In this document: positions 55,670 to 63,901 of the stretch, in pieces | Position numbering within the stretch: position 1 is the first letter of the stretch | Layout of the letters: each line of letters starts with the position of its first letter | Assembly: GCA_021156365.1 (NCBI GenBank) | Contig: JAJNDK010000015.1 | Span: 29,580 to 93,579 of the forward strand | Reading direction: 5' to 3' | Length of the DNA stretch: 64,000 nucleotides | Source of the DNA: Bacteroidota bacterium | Lineage (GTDB): Bacteria > Bacteroidota > Bacteroidia > B-17B0 > Aurantibacillaceae | Notes under the pieces: generated by a model | The model's input: the letters and a program-made list of their open reading frames with translations, nothing else | What the model was told of the DNA's origin: nothing | Database searches by the model: none | Program-made: the position numbers and the translations under genes

Positions 55670-55677
55670 TATATTTG
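55670..55677 (+). promoter_or_regulatory. Predicted -7 box for the operon beginning at 55709
   Basis: TATATTTG is an exact TAnnTTTG match, which gives a leader of about 25-30 nt. No -33 box was found at normal spacing. Confidence 0.45.
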
Positions 55678-55708
55678 CTGAATAATTACAAGCAAAAGTA
55701 ACAGAAAA

Positions 55709-56425
55709 ATGTGCTCTTTTACCCACTCCATTTTAAGCTTTTCGTTAATTTTTACTTTTTTAGCGGCGAAGTCACAAAGCAAGGCGGTGAACGATTTTAC
55801 CGCCATCCTGCACGAAGAGACCCTGAACAAAGTATTTACCGCCATTGGCACTATCAAAGGAAGCAATGATTTCGAGGTGATGCTGATCAAAGGCCGCTAC
55901 AACTGGACGGTGATCGGTCCGAAGATCTCCATCCGCCCCGACAGCTCACAGTTCTCCTGCGATGCAAAAGTGGACGTCGGTCCATTCAGCTACACGACCA
56001 AAGTTCCGGGGCATGTAAAGATCACCTACGACCAGAAAAAGAATGAGATCCAGGTGAAGATCGTGAAAGCTATTTTCGAATTGTATACCTACATATTCGG
56101 CAAGAAAGTGCACATCAAGGATATTGATATTGCCGAATACCTCACTGAGCCCTTTATTTTTGAAGGGCCGAAAAGTATGGCTACCGATTTTGAGTTTATG
56201 ATGCCCGACAGTACCATGAAGCATATTTATATACAGCCTTCCGTATGCGAGATGGAAGTACGCTGGAAAGAGATCGTTACCCGCTGCGAAGTGGATGTGA
56301 GCGACAAACCTTTTAAAACACTGCCGCTGGTGGTGCCTAAAACAACTCCTACACCTACTACAGTGCCGCAGCCAACTACTACGGTGCAGGCTCCCAAACC
56401 AACCACCACTCCAGGAAAAAAATAA
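55709..56425 (+). CDS. Secreted protein of unknown function ahead of the ABC importer (238 aa)
   Basis: A signal peptide (ending AAKSQ) precedes a beta-rich domain. Strands are visible around YNWTVIGPKISIRPD and FSYTTKVPGHVKITYDQ. A Thr/Pro-rich tail (about residues 205-238) looks like a flexible linker without a T9SS domain. The fold could be a lipid-binding TULIP or LolA-like one, but that is inference. It is 3 bp upstream of the substrate-binding lipoprotein gene, so it is very likely cotranscribed with the ABC importer. Confidence 0.65.
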   Translation: MCSFTHSILSFSLIFTFLAAKSQSKAVNDFTAILHEETLNKVFTAIGTIKGSNDFEVMLIKGRYNWTVIGPKISIRPDSSQFSCDAKVDVGPFSYTTKVPGHVKITYDQKKNEIQVKIVKAIFELYTYIFGKKVHIKDIDIAEYLTEPFIFEGPKSMATDFEFMMPDSTMKHIYIQPSVCEMEVRWKEIVTRCEVDVSDKPFKTLPLVVPKTTPTPTTVPQPTTTVQAPKPTTTPGKK

Positions 56426-56428
56426 ACT

Positions 56429-57574
56429 ATGCGGAATATATTTCTTCTCCCTATCATCCTGTTTGTGTTTGCCTGCGGTAATGAAGGAGAGAAGCAGGGA
56501 ACAACAGCTCCGAAAATTGAAAAGGAGATCCCGCTGGCCTACGCGAAACGGTTTTCCATACTCCCGATAACTATCGGGATCACCGACTATAAGATACTGA
56601 CCGTATTGCCCCTCACGGGAGGCAAACAGAGCTATGTGCTGTATCCGAAAGGAAGCGCAAAACCGGCAGTAACAGACCCGAAAGCTGTTTTTATTGCAAC
56701 GCCTGTAGGCACTACGGCCTGCCTGTCTTCCCTGTATGTCGGTTATCTTGATCGCCTGCAGCTGACGGATAAAATAGTGGCTATCGACAATGCGGATTAT
56801 ATTTCGAATCCGGTCATTACTGAAAAAGTAAAAGCAGGCACGGTGAAAGAGCTGGCGAAGGGAAACAGCCTGAATGAAGAAATGACGATCGCACTGCATC
56901 CCGAATTGGTGATCAGCTATGGTTCGGTGAGCTCCGAAAATGAAGCGAACAAAAAAGTAAGGAATGCAGCCATCCCTTTTGTGTATTGTATCGACAACCG
57001 CGAGACCTCTCCCTTAGGACGTGCCGAATGGATCAAATTCATCGCCTGTTTTTACGGAGAAGAAAAAAAAGCCGATTCGCTGTTCCGTGAAACTGAAAAA
57101 AAATACCTGGAGCTGAAAGCAGTGGCAGCAGCTACAGCAGAGGCACCAACTGTGTTCACCGAAACGAAGCTGAGCGATGCCTGGTATGTGCCCGGTGGAA
57201 AAAGCTTTATGGCAACATTGATCCGCGATGCGCATGCTACCTATTGCTGGGCAGGCGATTCGAACGAGGTAAGTCTTCCGCTCTCGTATGAGCAGGTGTA
57301 CCGGACAACGGTGAATGCGGATTACTGGATCAACCTTGGTTTTTGCAAAACAAAAAAAGACCTGCTCGACCTGGACAAACGTTATAAAAATTTCAAAGCA
57401 TTTAAAGAGGACCATGTATACAATTACAACCTGAAAAGCACTCCGGCCGGCGGTAACGAGTTCTGGGAGACAGGGCTCATCATGCCCGATCTTATTTTGC
57501 TTGATATGATCAAAATGTTCCATCCGGCTTTGTACACCGACAAGCCTTTTACCTATTACCGTAAACTGGAATGA
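56429..57574 (+). CDS. ABC importer substrate-binding lipoprotein (cobalamin/siderophore type)
   Basis: The start MRNIFLLPIILFVFACGNEG has a lipobox with Cys16. The 381-residue protein resembles BtuF/FecB-type periplasmic binding proteins, with two lobes joined by a long helix (AAATAEAPTVFTETKL at the lobe junction). Its neighbours are a FecCD-type permease and an ATPase, overlapping by four bases each, so the operon imports vitamin B12 or an iron chelate. The stretch coding for LPITIGI (about residues 45-51) is made by an intragenic palindrome at 56563-56578. No cobalamin riboswitch is visible; transcription probably starts before 55709. Confidence 0.85.
   Translation: MRNIFLLPIILFVFACGNEGEKQGTTAPKIEKEIPLAYAKRFSILPITIGITDYKILTVLPLTGGKQSYVLYPKGSAKPAVTDPKAVFIATPVGTTACLSSLYVGYLDRLQLTDKIVAIDNADYISNPVITEKVKAGTVKELAKGNSLNEEMTIALHPELVISYGSVSSENEANKKVRNAAIPFVYCIDNRETSPLGRAEWIKFIACFYGEEKKADSLFRETEKKYLELKAVAAATAEAPTVFTETKLSDAWYVPGGKSFMATLIRDAHATYCWAGDSNEVSLPLSYEQVYRTTVNADYWINLGFCKTKKDLLDLDKRYKNFKAFKEDHVYNYNLKSTPAGGNEFWETGLIMPDLILLDMIKMFHPALYTDKPFTYYRKLE
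56563..56578. repeat. CCCGATAACTATCGGG palindrome inside a coding sequence
   Basis: A perfect 16-bp member of the CCCGATA...TATCGGG family is embedded in frame in the substrate-binding lipoprotein gene. It encodes part of LPITIG between the N-terminal beta strand and the YKILTV strand. Confidence 0.75.
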
Positions 57575-58593
57575 ACAGTCAACGTAAATTCATAATCGTA
57601 TTTTTTGTTTTGCTTGTAGCATTCTGCGCCCTGTTTTTGCTTGATATCGTATTCGGTTCCGTCAGTATTCCTTTTACAAAAGTGATAGCGGCGCTCTTCG
57701 GATCCGGTGATGCAACCGATGTGGAGATCATCCGCAGCATCCGTTTTCCGAAAGCGATCACAGCGGTACTATCGGGTATGTCTTTATCCGTTTGCGGGAT
57801 ACTGATGCAAACTCTTTTCCGCAATCCGCTTGCAGGGCCTTATGTGTTGGGTGTGAATTCAGGGGCAAGCCTGGGCGTGGCCATTGTGATGATCGGTGGC
57901 TCCGTGGTCGGGCTTCAGAATTTTGATTTTCTTTTTCAGTCGGGGATAGTGATCGCTTCCGTTTTCGGCGCCCTGGGTGTGCTACTCATTGTACTGACGG
58001 TATCGGCAAAGATCCGGAACAATATGGGATTGCTGCTGGCCGGGATCATGATCGGGCAGATCGTTTCTGCGCTCCAGTCCTTGCTCGAATATTTTTCGGA
58101 TGCCGACAGCCTCAAGAATTTTGTGGTATGGAACCTGGCCAGCATCGGTAATGTGGACATGAGCGACCTGCTCTGGCTGGCTCCGTTCGTCATCCTCTTT
58201 TCTTTTTATGCACTCACCCTGGTGAAAGATCTTGATGCGATGCTGTTAGGCGAGGATTATGCGCGTAGTATGGGTTTGCATGTAAAACAAAAACGATTGA
58301 TCATTATCATTGTCACCGGAGTGCTGTCGGGTGTTACCACTGCGTTTTGCGGACCGATCGCTTTCATCGGCATCGCTGTTCCGCACATTTGCCGCATCCT
58401 GCTGAAAACATCGCTTCATAAATTTGTGATCCCTGCCTGCCTGGTAGCGGGTCCATGTATTATGCTGCTCTGCGACATCATTTGCCAGCTGCCGTCCAAA
58501 GGCGTGGTGTTGCCGCTCAATGTGATCACTTCCATCGTAGGTGCACCCATCGTATTGTACCTCCTGTTCAAAAATTATAAATTCATCAATTGA
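57571..58593 (+). CDS. FecCD-family ABC importer permease
   Basis: This 340-residue inner-membrane permease has about ten helices. The BtuC/FecCD motifs are RFPKAITAVLSGMSLSVCG, GILMQTLFRNPLAGPYVLG and GPIAFIGIAVPHICR. It forms the pore for a cobalamin or iron-siderophore importer. It overlaps the binding-protein gene by four bases (ATGA) and the ATPase gene by four bases, so the three are translationally coupled. Confidence 0.94.
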   Translation: MNSQRKFIIVFFVLLVAFCALFLLDIVFGSVSIPFTKVIAALFGSGDATDVEIIRSIRFPKAITAVLSGMSLSVCGILMQTLFRNPLAGPYVLGVNSGASLGVAIVMIGGSVVGLQNFDFLFQSGIVIASVFGALGVLLIVLTVSAKIRNNMGLLLAGIMIGQIVSALQSLLEYFSDADSLKNFVVWNLASIGNVDMSDLLWLAPFVILFSFYALTLVKDLDAMLLGEDYARSMGLHVKQKRLIIIIVTGVLSGVTTAFCGPIAFIGIAVPHICRILLKTSLHKFVIPACLVAGPCIMLLCDIICQLPSKGVVLPLNVITSIVGAPIVLYLLFKNYKFIN

Positions 58594-59315
58594 AAACCGG
58601 CGCCGACATATCACTGCACCTGGAGGATCTCTGTATCGGATACAGGCATAAGGATCCGGTGTTCCGCAATATTTCGGTGAAGCTGAAAGGCGGCACCTTA
58701 TCAGGACTGGTAGCCAATAACGGCATGGGCAAATCTACTTTGCTGAAAACCATTGCCGGCGCACTGCAACCATTATCGGGATCGATAAAGCTGAACGAGA
58801 GCCTGCTTCACCGCCTGCCACTGAAAGAAATTGCAAAACGCGTGAGCATTGTACTCACCGAAAAACCGCAACTACCCGGGCTCACCGTTTTCGATGCCGT
58901 GAGCATGGGACGCTATCCGTACACGAATATATTCGGAAGCCTCAGTGAAAAAGATACGGAAGTGATCGATACCTGCATTCGTATGTGTGGAATACAAGAC
59001 CTTCAAAATAAAAACTGCCTCGAGCTGAGTGACGGTGAGTTCCAGAAAGTAATGATCGCACGTGCACTGGCACAGCAAACGGAAGTACTGCTCTTAGATG
59101 AGCCTACTGCATTCCTTGATTTCACTTCCAAACGAAAATTATTCGAGCTGCTCCGTGAGATCGCCGAAACAGAGAACAAGATCATCCTTGTTTCCAGCCA
59201 CGATCTGCATACTTTGCTGGCGCATGCTCATGGTCTCGTGGTGCTCAGGCCGGGGAATGTTTGTGAGTACCTGGAGACGGAGGAAGTGGGGGATGTGGAG
59301 AAGTTGTTTTTGTAA
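58590..59315 (+). CDS. ABC importer ATP-binding protein (FecE/BtuD type)
   Basis: TTG at 58590 overlaps the permease stop (TTGA) and starts MKTGADISLHLEDLCIGY. The 241-residue ATPase has Walker A NNGMGKST, a Q-loop (TEKPQLPGLT), signature LSDGEFQKV (Asp in place of the usual second Gly), Walker B VLLLDEPT and an H-loop SSHDLH. It powers the importer with the two preceding genes. The LSDGE signature is seen in the iron and cobalamin ABC subfamily. A GC-rich spacer follows. Confidence 0.93.
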   Translation: MKTGADISLHLEDLCIGYRHKDPVFRNISVKLKGGTLSGLVANNGMGKSTLLKTIAGALQPLSGSIKLNESLLHRLPLKEIAKRVSIVLTEKPQLPGLTVFDAVSMGRYPYTNIFGSLSEKDTEVIDTCIRMCGIQDLQNKNCLELSDGEFQKVMIARALAQQTEVLLLDEPTAFLDFTSKRKLFELLREIAETENKIILVSSHDLHTLLAHAHGLVVLRPGNVCEYLETEEVGDVEKLFL

Positions 59316-59389
59316 GCATTATCTTTCGGGATTGGCCGCAGGGTTGGGGTGCAGGCCCTCAACCCTGGCTGGCGCACATGCTTTCGCGC

Positions 59390-59412
59390 CCCTTCTCCCC
59401 ATGGGAGAAGGG
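59390..59412. repeat. Hairpin in the convergent gap after the ABC operon
   Basis: CCCTTCTCCC (59390-59399) and GGGAGAAGGG (59403-59412) have perfect 10-bp arms and a 3-nt loop. The GC-rich flank from 59316 to 59451 has the same style as the structured repeats at 13436 and 44661, but no matching ends were seen. Confidence 0.55.
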
Positions 59413-59451
59413 TGGGGACTGCGTCCCGGCGCTCCGAAAAGAAATTTTGAA

Positions 59452-60633
59452 TTATTCAACCCACAACACAAGCCCTTTCAAATACTCCCCTTCGGCAAAA
59501 TACATGCTGATGGGATGATCGGCGGGCTGGGAGAGGTAGTGCAGTACTTTTATCGTCCGGCGGGCTTCGATGGCAGCGGAAACAATCGTGTTGTAAAAAA
59601 GATCCTTGTCGATTACCTGTGAGCAGGAAAAAGTAAAAACGATGCCACCGCTTTTGATGCGCTTGAATGCTTCCGTGTTCAGTCGTTTGTAGCCGATCAC
59701 TGCATTGTGCGATACTTTGCGGCTTTTGGCGAATGCAGGCGGATCGAGGATGATGAGGTCGTATTCGGTTTTGTTCTCTTTGAAAAAATCAAAAGTATCC
59801 ATTGCAAACGCTTCGTGGTTTTGCAGTCCGTTCAGCTCTGCATTTTGTTTGGTAAGCTCCACGGCGGTTTTCGAAACATCCACCGAATGCACCAGGCTCG
59901 CACCGGCCAGGCCTGCGTAAACGGAAAAACCTCCGGTGTAACAGAACGTGTTCAGTACTTTACGTCCTTTGCTGTATTGTGCAAGCAGCCTGCGGTTCTC
60001 GCGCTGATCGATGAAGAAACCGGTTTTCTGGCCTCTCACCCAGTCGATCCGGAATTTGTTCCCGTATTCTTCGATCAGGGTGTTTTCGTTGGTACCGAAT
60101 AAAGCACCGTTGCTGTGGTTGGAAGCATATTCTTTCGGCAGGCTTTCCATGCTTTTGTCGTAGATGCTTTCTAATTTTGCACCGTATATTTTTTTCAGGG
60201 CTTCTGCAATGTCTTTGATGCTTCTGTGCATACCGATCGCATGGCACTGGATCACTGCATTGTTGTTGTAGAAGTCGATCACCAGGCCGGGCAGCTCGTC
60301 TGCTTCGCCGAATACAAGACGATAGGCGTTCGTTGCTTCGAGCGTGGTGATGCCGATGTCGGCGCGGTAATCGTAGGCTTTTTTGATCTTGTTGTACCAG
60401 AAATCCGCATCGATGGTGACTGGTTCGAAGCTGATGATACGGATGGCGATGCTTGCATCCGTGTAGTGACCAATGCCCAGGAACATTTTGTCGTAGCTGA
60501 GCACTTCCACTATTTCACCGTCTTTCAGGTCTGCATCTTTTTGTTTGATGGCTCCCGAAAAGATCCAGGGATGTTTCCTGAAAAATGTTCCTTCTCTTCC
60601 TTTTGCTAAAACGATCTGTTTGTAATCCGGCAT
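59452..60633 (-). CDS. RlmI-like SAM-dependent rRNA (cytosine-5) methyltransferase
   Basis: The ATG at 60633 (MPDYKQIVLAKGREGTFF) begins an N-terminal PUA domain; an upstream in-frame start would add 36 unrelated residues over a terminator. The PUA domain (about 1-75) is followed by a Rossmann methyltransferase domain with RIDWVRGQKTGFFIDQRENR, KVLNTFCYTGGFSVYAGLAG and DLIILDPPAFAKS. RlmI methylates C1962 of 23S rRNA in E. coli. The DPPAFAKS motif and SCS near the end fit a cytosine-C5 enzyme. The length of 393 is normal. Confidence 0.92.
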   Translation of the reverse strand: MPDYKQIVLAKGREGTFFRKHPWIFSGAIKQKDADLKDGEIVEVLSYDKMFLGIGHYTDASIAIRIISFEPVTIDADFWYNKIKKAYDYRADIGITTLEATNAYRLVFGEADELPGLVIDFYNNNAVIQCHAIGMHRSIKDIAEALKKIYGAKLESIYDKSMESLPKEYASNHSNGALFGTNENTLIEEYGNKFRIDWVRGQKTGFFIDQRENRRLLAQYSKGRKVLNTFCYTGGFSVYAGLAGASLVHSVDVSKTAVELTKQNAELNGLQNHEAFAMDTFDFFKENKTEYDLIILDPPAFAKSRKVSHNAVIGYKRLNTEAFKRIKSGGIVFTFSCSQVIDKDLFYNTIVSAAIEARRTIKVLHYLSQPADHPISMYFAEGEYLKGLVLWVE

Positions 60634-60643
60634 ATGTGTTTCG

Positions 60644-60680
60644 TATAAAAAGAAAAGCACCCGCCTGAAACGGATGCTTT
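60644..60680 (-). terminator. Terminator of the 60704 gene (minus strand)
   Basis: On the minus strand AAAGCATCCG pairs with CGGGTGCTTT (one G-U), followed by a T-rich run. It lies between this gene and the rRNA methyltransferase. Confidence 0.75.
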
Positions 60681-60703
60681 CAAAATGGTTATGGGTATTG
60701 TAC

Positions 60704-61165
60704 TTATTTGGCTTTTGCTGCTGAAGCGGCTTTGAAACCAATGAGGATCACGGCACAGCCCGAACCTGCATTGATCGGATCCAGCTTTGCTTCCAGCACC
60801 ACATCGATGGTGGATTTTACTTTGAAATCCCAGTACGGAGCATTTTTCTGATCCTTATTGGAGAACAATGGATTTTTACGTTCCGTATCGTAGGCATCGT
60901 ATACCGAGAACAACAGAGCGCCGTCGTTCATTCCGCTGCAGGCAGCAATACGGTAGACAGTCTCTCCGAAGAACGTGGTGGTGAACTCGGCAGTTTCATC
61001 CGGGTTCAGTAACAGTGCACGATACGTTTGCCCGTCGGAAATGAATGAGTTGATGATGTGTTTGGCGCAGATGTTGGCGATGGTGTCGCATTGTGCCTGT
61101 GCTTTATTACCAACAAAAAACAATGCTGACAGAACGATTGCTATTTTAACTAATGACTTCTTCAT
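60704..61165 (-). CDS. Secreted protein of unknown function (153 aa)
   Basis: A signal peptide (MKKSLVKIAIVLSALFFVGN, ending AQAQ) precedes a small beta-rich domain. The four cysteines (around CDTIANIC, ACSG and SGCAV) could form two disulfides. No family is recognised. It is 21 bp downstream of the lipoprotein gene at 61187-62110 on the same strand, so the pair probably form one transcript. Confidence 0.65.
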   Translation of the reverse strand: MKKSLVKIAIVLSALFFVGNKAQAQCDTIANICAKHIINSFISDGQTYRALLLNPDETAEFTTTFFGETVYRIAACSGMNDGALLFSVYDAYDTERKNPLFSNKDQKNAPYWDFKVKSTIDVVLEAKLDPINAGSGCAVILIGFKAASAAKAK

Positions 61166-61186
61166 ACTTTCTTTTGAGGTTTGGAA

Positions 61187-62110
61187 TTAAGCTTTTGTTG
61201 GGTTAATGATCTTGTCGCGGATCTCCTGGATCTTGGCAGTGATCTGGTTCAGCTGCTCTGCTGTTACATTCACGTCCATATGGCTGTTCAGTGTAGTTGT
61301 TTTGTTGGCTACATCTGTTTCCGGTTTTTCGTACACATATTTGAACTCAATTCCGTCGTATATTTTCTGCAGGTCTTTCAGCTGGCCTACCAGGTCTCCG
61401 TACTCCGGTTGTGTTTCGTACTGCGACAGGAGGGAGATAATGCTGGAAAGCGACTGGCGCTGTTGTGCAATGCGTGTTTTGATCTCTTCGGTCGGTTTTG
61501 CCTTGTTCACCTGGATAGCGAAGTTCAGACTCTCTAACCATCCGCCGGTAAGGATCAGACCGCTTACATCGTCTTTTTTCTCACCTTTCAGGTACTGGTC
61601 GCTGGCGCGGTAGGCGATACCCACCAATACCAGCATGGAATCTTTCACCGTGATGTTGGATTCGATGCGTTTCATGGTTTGCTGATCGAAAGCGCCGGAA
61701 ACACCGATATCATCCGATAATTTTTTTACCGAGCCTAAGTAGCCTAATACATCCGAATTTTTATTGTACATCGTCACGTACCCTAAGTCAGCACCGTAGA
61801 TGCCCAGGTTCAGTGCTTTGTAAAAATCGGTGGTATATTTTCCCAGGTTGGCGGTCGGGTTCAGGATCGTTTTGTCGTATTCGGCGCCTGCTTTCTGGAT
61901 CATCATCGCTGTTTGCACAGGAGACGGGATACTGAACAATTTACCATTTACATTCAAAACGCCGTTGGTGGTTACTTTGGCTGTATCTTCCGTGATATCG
62001 TCCGGATTTTCGGGGGTGTTGGAGTCGCCGGAGCAGGAAAAACCGCTGAAAACCAGTGTGGCAGCCGTAAAGAAGATGCCTGACTTTAAAATTAAAGAGT
62101 TGAGTTTCAT
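61187..62110 (-). CDS. Lipoprotein of unknown function (307 aa)
   Basis: The N-terminus has a lipobox, SGFSC, after MKLNSLILKSGIFFTAATLV, followed by a Ser/Asp/Pro-rich linker. The rest is mostly helical and soluble, with a final region of regular heptads (LNQITAKIQEIRDKI). No known family is recognised. It is an envelope-tethered protein probably cotranscribed with the small secreted protein downstream. Confidence 0.65.
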   Translation of the reverse strand: MKLNSLILKSGIFFTAATLVFSGFSCSGDSNTPENPDDITEDTAKVTTNGVLNVNGKLFSIPSPVQTAMMIQKAGAEYDKTILNPTANLGKYTTDFYKALNLGIYGADLGYVTMYNKNSDVLGYLGSVKKLSDDIGVSGAFDQQTMKRIESNITVKDSMLVLVGIAYRASDQYLKGEKKDDVSGLILTGGWLESLNFAIQVNKAKPTEEIKTRIAQQRQSLSSIISLLSQYETQPEYGDLVGQLKDLQKIYDGIEFKYVYEKPETDVANKTTTLNSHMDVNVTAEQLNQITAKIQEIRDKIINPTKA

Positions 62111-62256
62111 TATTTTATATAATTAATACGCTTTTGAAAAGTGATTTGCAAGTAAGCGAAAAAAATTGAAACGTCAAAAAATATTGTTTATCGGACTTAT
62201 TAACCGTTTCGGAGATAATTGTTTACGATCAGGCTGTTTTCGAATCCGGCATTTTC

Positions 62257-63516
62257 CTACAGCAATCCCTCCGTTTTAATAAACCCGATGATCTTATCCG
62301 AGGAACCCGAGTTTTCGCGGATATACTGCCCGCTTTTTTCCCTGATCTCCTGCAGTAATCCGGGCGCTCCGGCCAGTTTGCCCAGGCAGGCGTCCAGCTC
62401 CTCCCGGGTATGGAAACAATAGGAAATACCCCTGTCAAGGGAAGCGGTCGCCTCGTGGAATTTGTGGTAATTGGGCCCGAAAACAACGGGAATGCCATAC
62501 ACCAGGGCTTCGAGGATATTGTGGATGCCCGATCCGAAGCCCCCGCCGATGTAAGCGATCTGCGCATACTGGTAGAGCGAGGAGAGCATGCCGATGGTAT
62601 CCACGATCAGCAGGTCGGCGCCCGTTTTTTTGTCCCATTGGGTGTAAACCTCATAGCTGAGCTCCGGGGCTTCGCTTTTCAGTAGGGAAAGCAACTGGTT
62701 GATATTGATCTGCTCGATGTTGTGGGGGGCAATGATGAGCCGTGTAGTGGGCTGCGTTTTTTTCAGTAAGCGGAAGGACTGCAGCAGGTATTTTTCGTCC
62801 TCCGCCCAGGTGCTGCCGCAAAGAATGGTTAAATGCCCTTCTGCAAAGGCCCTGATCTCCTCAAACTGTTTTGGCTGCCGGGCGATCTCTATCACCCTGT
62901 CGAAGCGGGTATCGCCGGCCACAGAGCAATTGCTGATGCCCTGTTCGTTGAGCAGCTTCAGCGATTCCGCGTTTTGTAAAAACAGGTGCCGGTAATAAAA
63001 AAGACTGCGTTTGAAAATGCCGCCGTACCATTTGAAAAAGTGCTGATCGGGCCTGAAAATGCCGCTGATGAGCAGGGTAGGAGTATGGCTGCGATGCAGC
63101 TCGTTGAGGTAATTGAGCCAGAACTCGTATTTCACGAAGATAGCCAGCGAAGGTTTTATAGCAGCAACGAAAGCCCTTGCATTTGCTTTTGAGTCCATCG
63201 GCAGGTAATACACATAGTCGGCGAACTCATAGTCTTTTCGCTGCTCGTAGCCCGATGGTGAAAAGAAGGTGAGGACAATTTTATAAGCAGGATACGCTTG
63301 TTTCAGCTTTTCGATCACCGGTCGTCCCTGCTCGAATTCTCCTAAAGAAGCGCAATGCACCCAAATGCGTTTTTCATTTTTGCCTGCCATTTCGCTGCGG
63401 ATCTTCTCCAGCAGGCCTTTCCTGCCTTCGGTAAAGAGGCGGGCCTTTTTATTGAAAGGAGACAGCAGCCTGGCAAGCAGATGATAACAACGTATGGCGA
63501 ATGTGTAGAAAAACAT
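62257..63516 (-). CDS. waaA: 3-deoxy-D-manno-octulosonate (Kdo) transferase
   Basis: This 419-residue GT-B enzyme adds Kdo to lipid A precursors on the cytoplasmic face of the inner membrane. The catalytic Glu lies in HCASLGEFEQGRPVIEKL. Other WaaA features are GDTRFDRV, LTILCGSTWAEDE and YIGGGFGSGIHNILEALVYG. An N-terminal hydrophobic segment anchors it. A TACCTTCG box (63523-63530) is very close to the ATG, and the 21-bp array 2 lies directly upstream. Confidence 0.95.
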   Translation of the reverse strand: MFFYTFAIRCYHLLARLLSPFNKKARLFTEGRKGLLEKIRSEMAGKNEKRIWVHCASLGEFEQGRPVIEKLKQAYPAYKIVLTFFSPSGYEQRKDYEFADYVYYLPMDSKANARAFVAAIKPSLAIFVKYEFWLNYLNELHRSHTPTLLISGIFRPDQHFFKWYGGIFKRSLFYYRHLFLQNAESLKLLNEQGISNCSVAGDTRFDRVIEIARQPKQFEEIRAFAEGHLTILCGSTWAEDEKYLLQSFRLLKKTQPTTRLIIAPHNIEQININQLLSLLKSEAPELSYEVYTQWDKKTGADLLIVDTIGMLSSLYQYAQIAYIGGGFGSGIHNILEALVYGIPVVFGPNYHKFHEATASLDRGISYCFHTREELDACLGKLAGAPGLLQEIREKSGQYIRENSGSSDKIIGFIKTEGLL

Positions 63517-63522
63517 AAAAGG

Positions 63523-63530
63523 CGAAGGTA
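63523..63530 (-). promoter_or_regulatory. Predicted -7 box of waaA
   Basis: On the minus strand this reads TACCTTCG (one mismatch to TAnnTTTG), ending 6 nt before the ATG. The array of 21-bp units begins 18 bp further upstream. Confidence 0.4.
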
Positions 63531-63547
63531 AGGAATTTGGAGAAATG

Positions 63548-63870
63548 TGCTTCGAATTCAGGCTTTATGCATTCGGGTTGCTGATCTGTTCAATCGAACC
63601 CGGGTTCTGTTTGCCTTAACTGCGGATCTTGTCCATCGAACTCAGGTTCCAGTCGCTTTAATACTGATGCAATCATTCGAACTCAGGATCCAATGCATCG
63701 AACCGGGGTTTCATTCATCTTAACTCGAGTTTCAGTCAATCGAACTCAAGTTTCACTCTATCGAACTTGAGTTTCATTCAATCGAACTCAAGTTTCAGTC
63801 AATCGAACTCGGGTTCCATTCACTTTAACTGCTGATCCGGTCGATGGAACTTGAGTTCCTTTTATCTTAA
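63548..63870. repeat. 21-bp minisatellite, array 2 (about 15 units)
   Basis: The sequence upstream of waaA is a tandem array with a 21-bp period (one unit is 20 bp), of consensus TCAATCGAACTCAAGTTTCAG. A second unit class has CTTTAAC or CTTAAC in place of TCGAAC. Many units carry a GAACYYRRGTTC dyad: a perfect 12-bp palindrome in the third unit (GAACCCGGGTTC) and a perfect 10-bp one in the ninth (AACTCGAGTT). No gene is present in the gap 63517-63927 other than this array. It has no sequence similarity to array 1 but the same period. Confidence 0.92.
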
Positions 63871-63901
63871 CTATGAAAGTAAAGTTAGCATTGAAAATTG
63901 A

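Noticed and set aside
55580..56430. Cobalamin riboswitch ahead of the ABC importer
   Set aside because: The gap before the binding-protein gene is 3 bp, and the 112-bp gap before 55709 shows no B12-box-like sequence or extended pairing.
63548..63870. CRISPR array
   Set aside because: Units are contiguous 21-mers with no spacers and no cas genes nearby. It is a minisatellite. Array 1 was rejected for the same reason.
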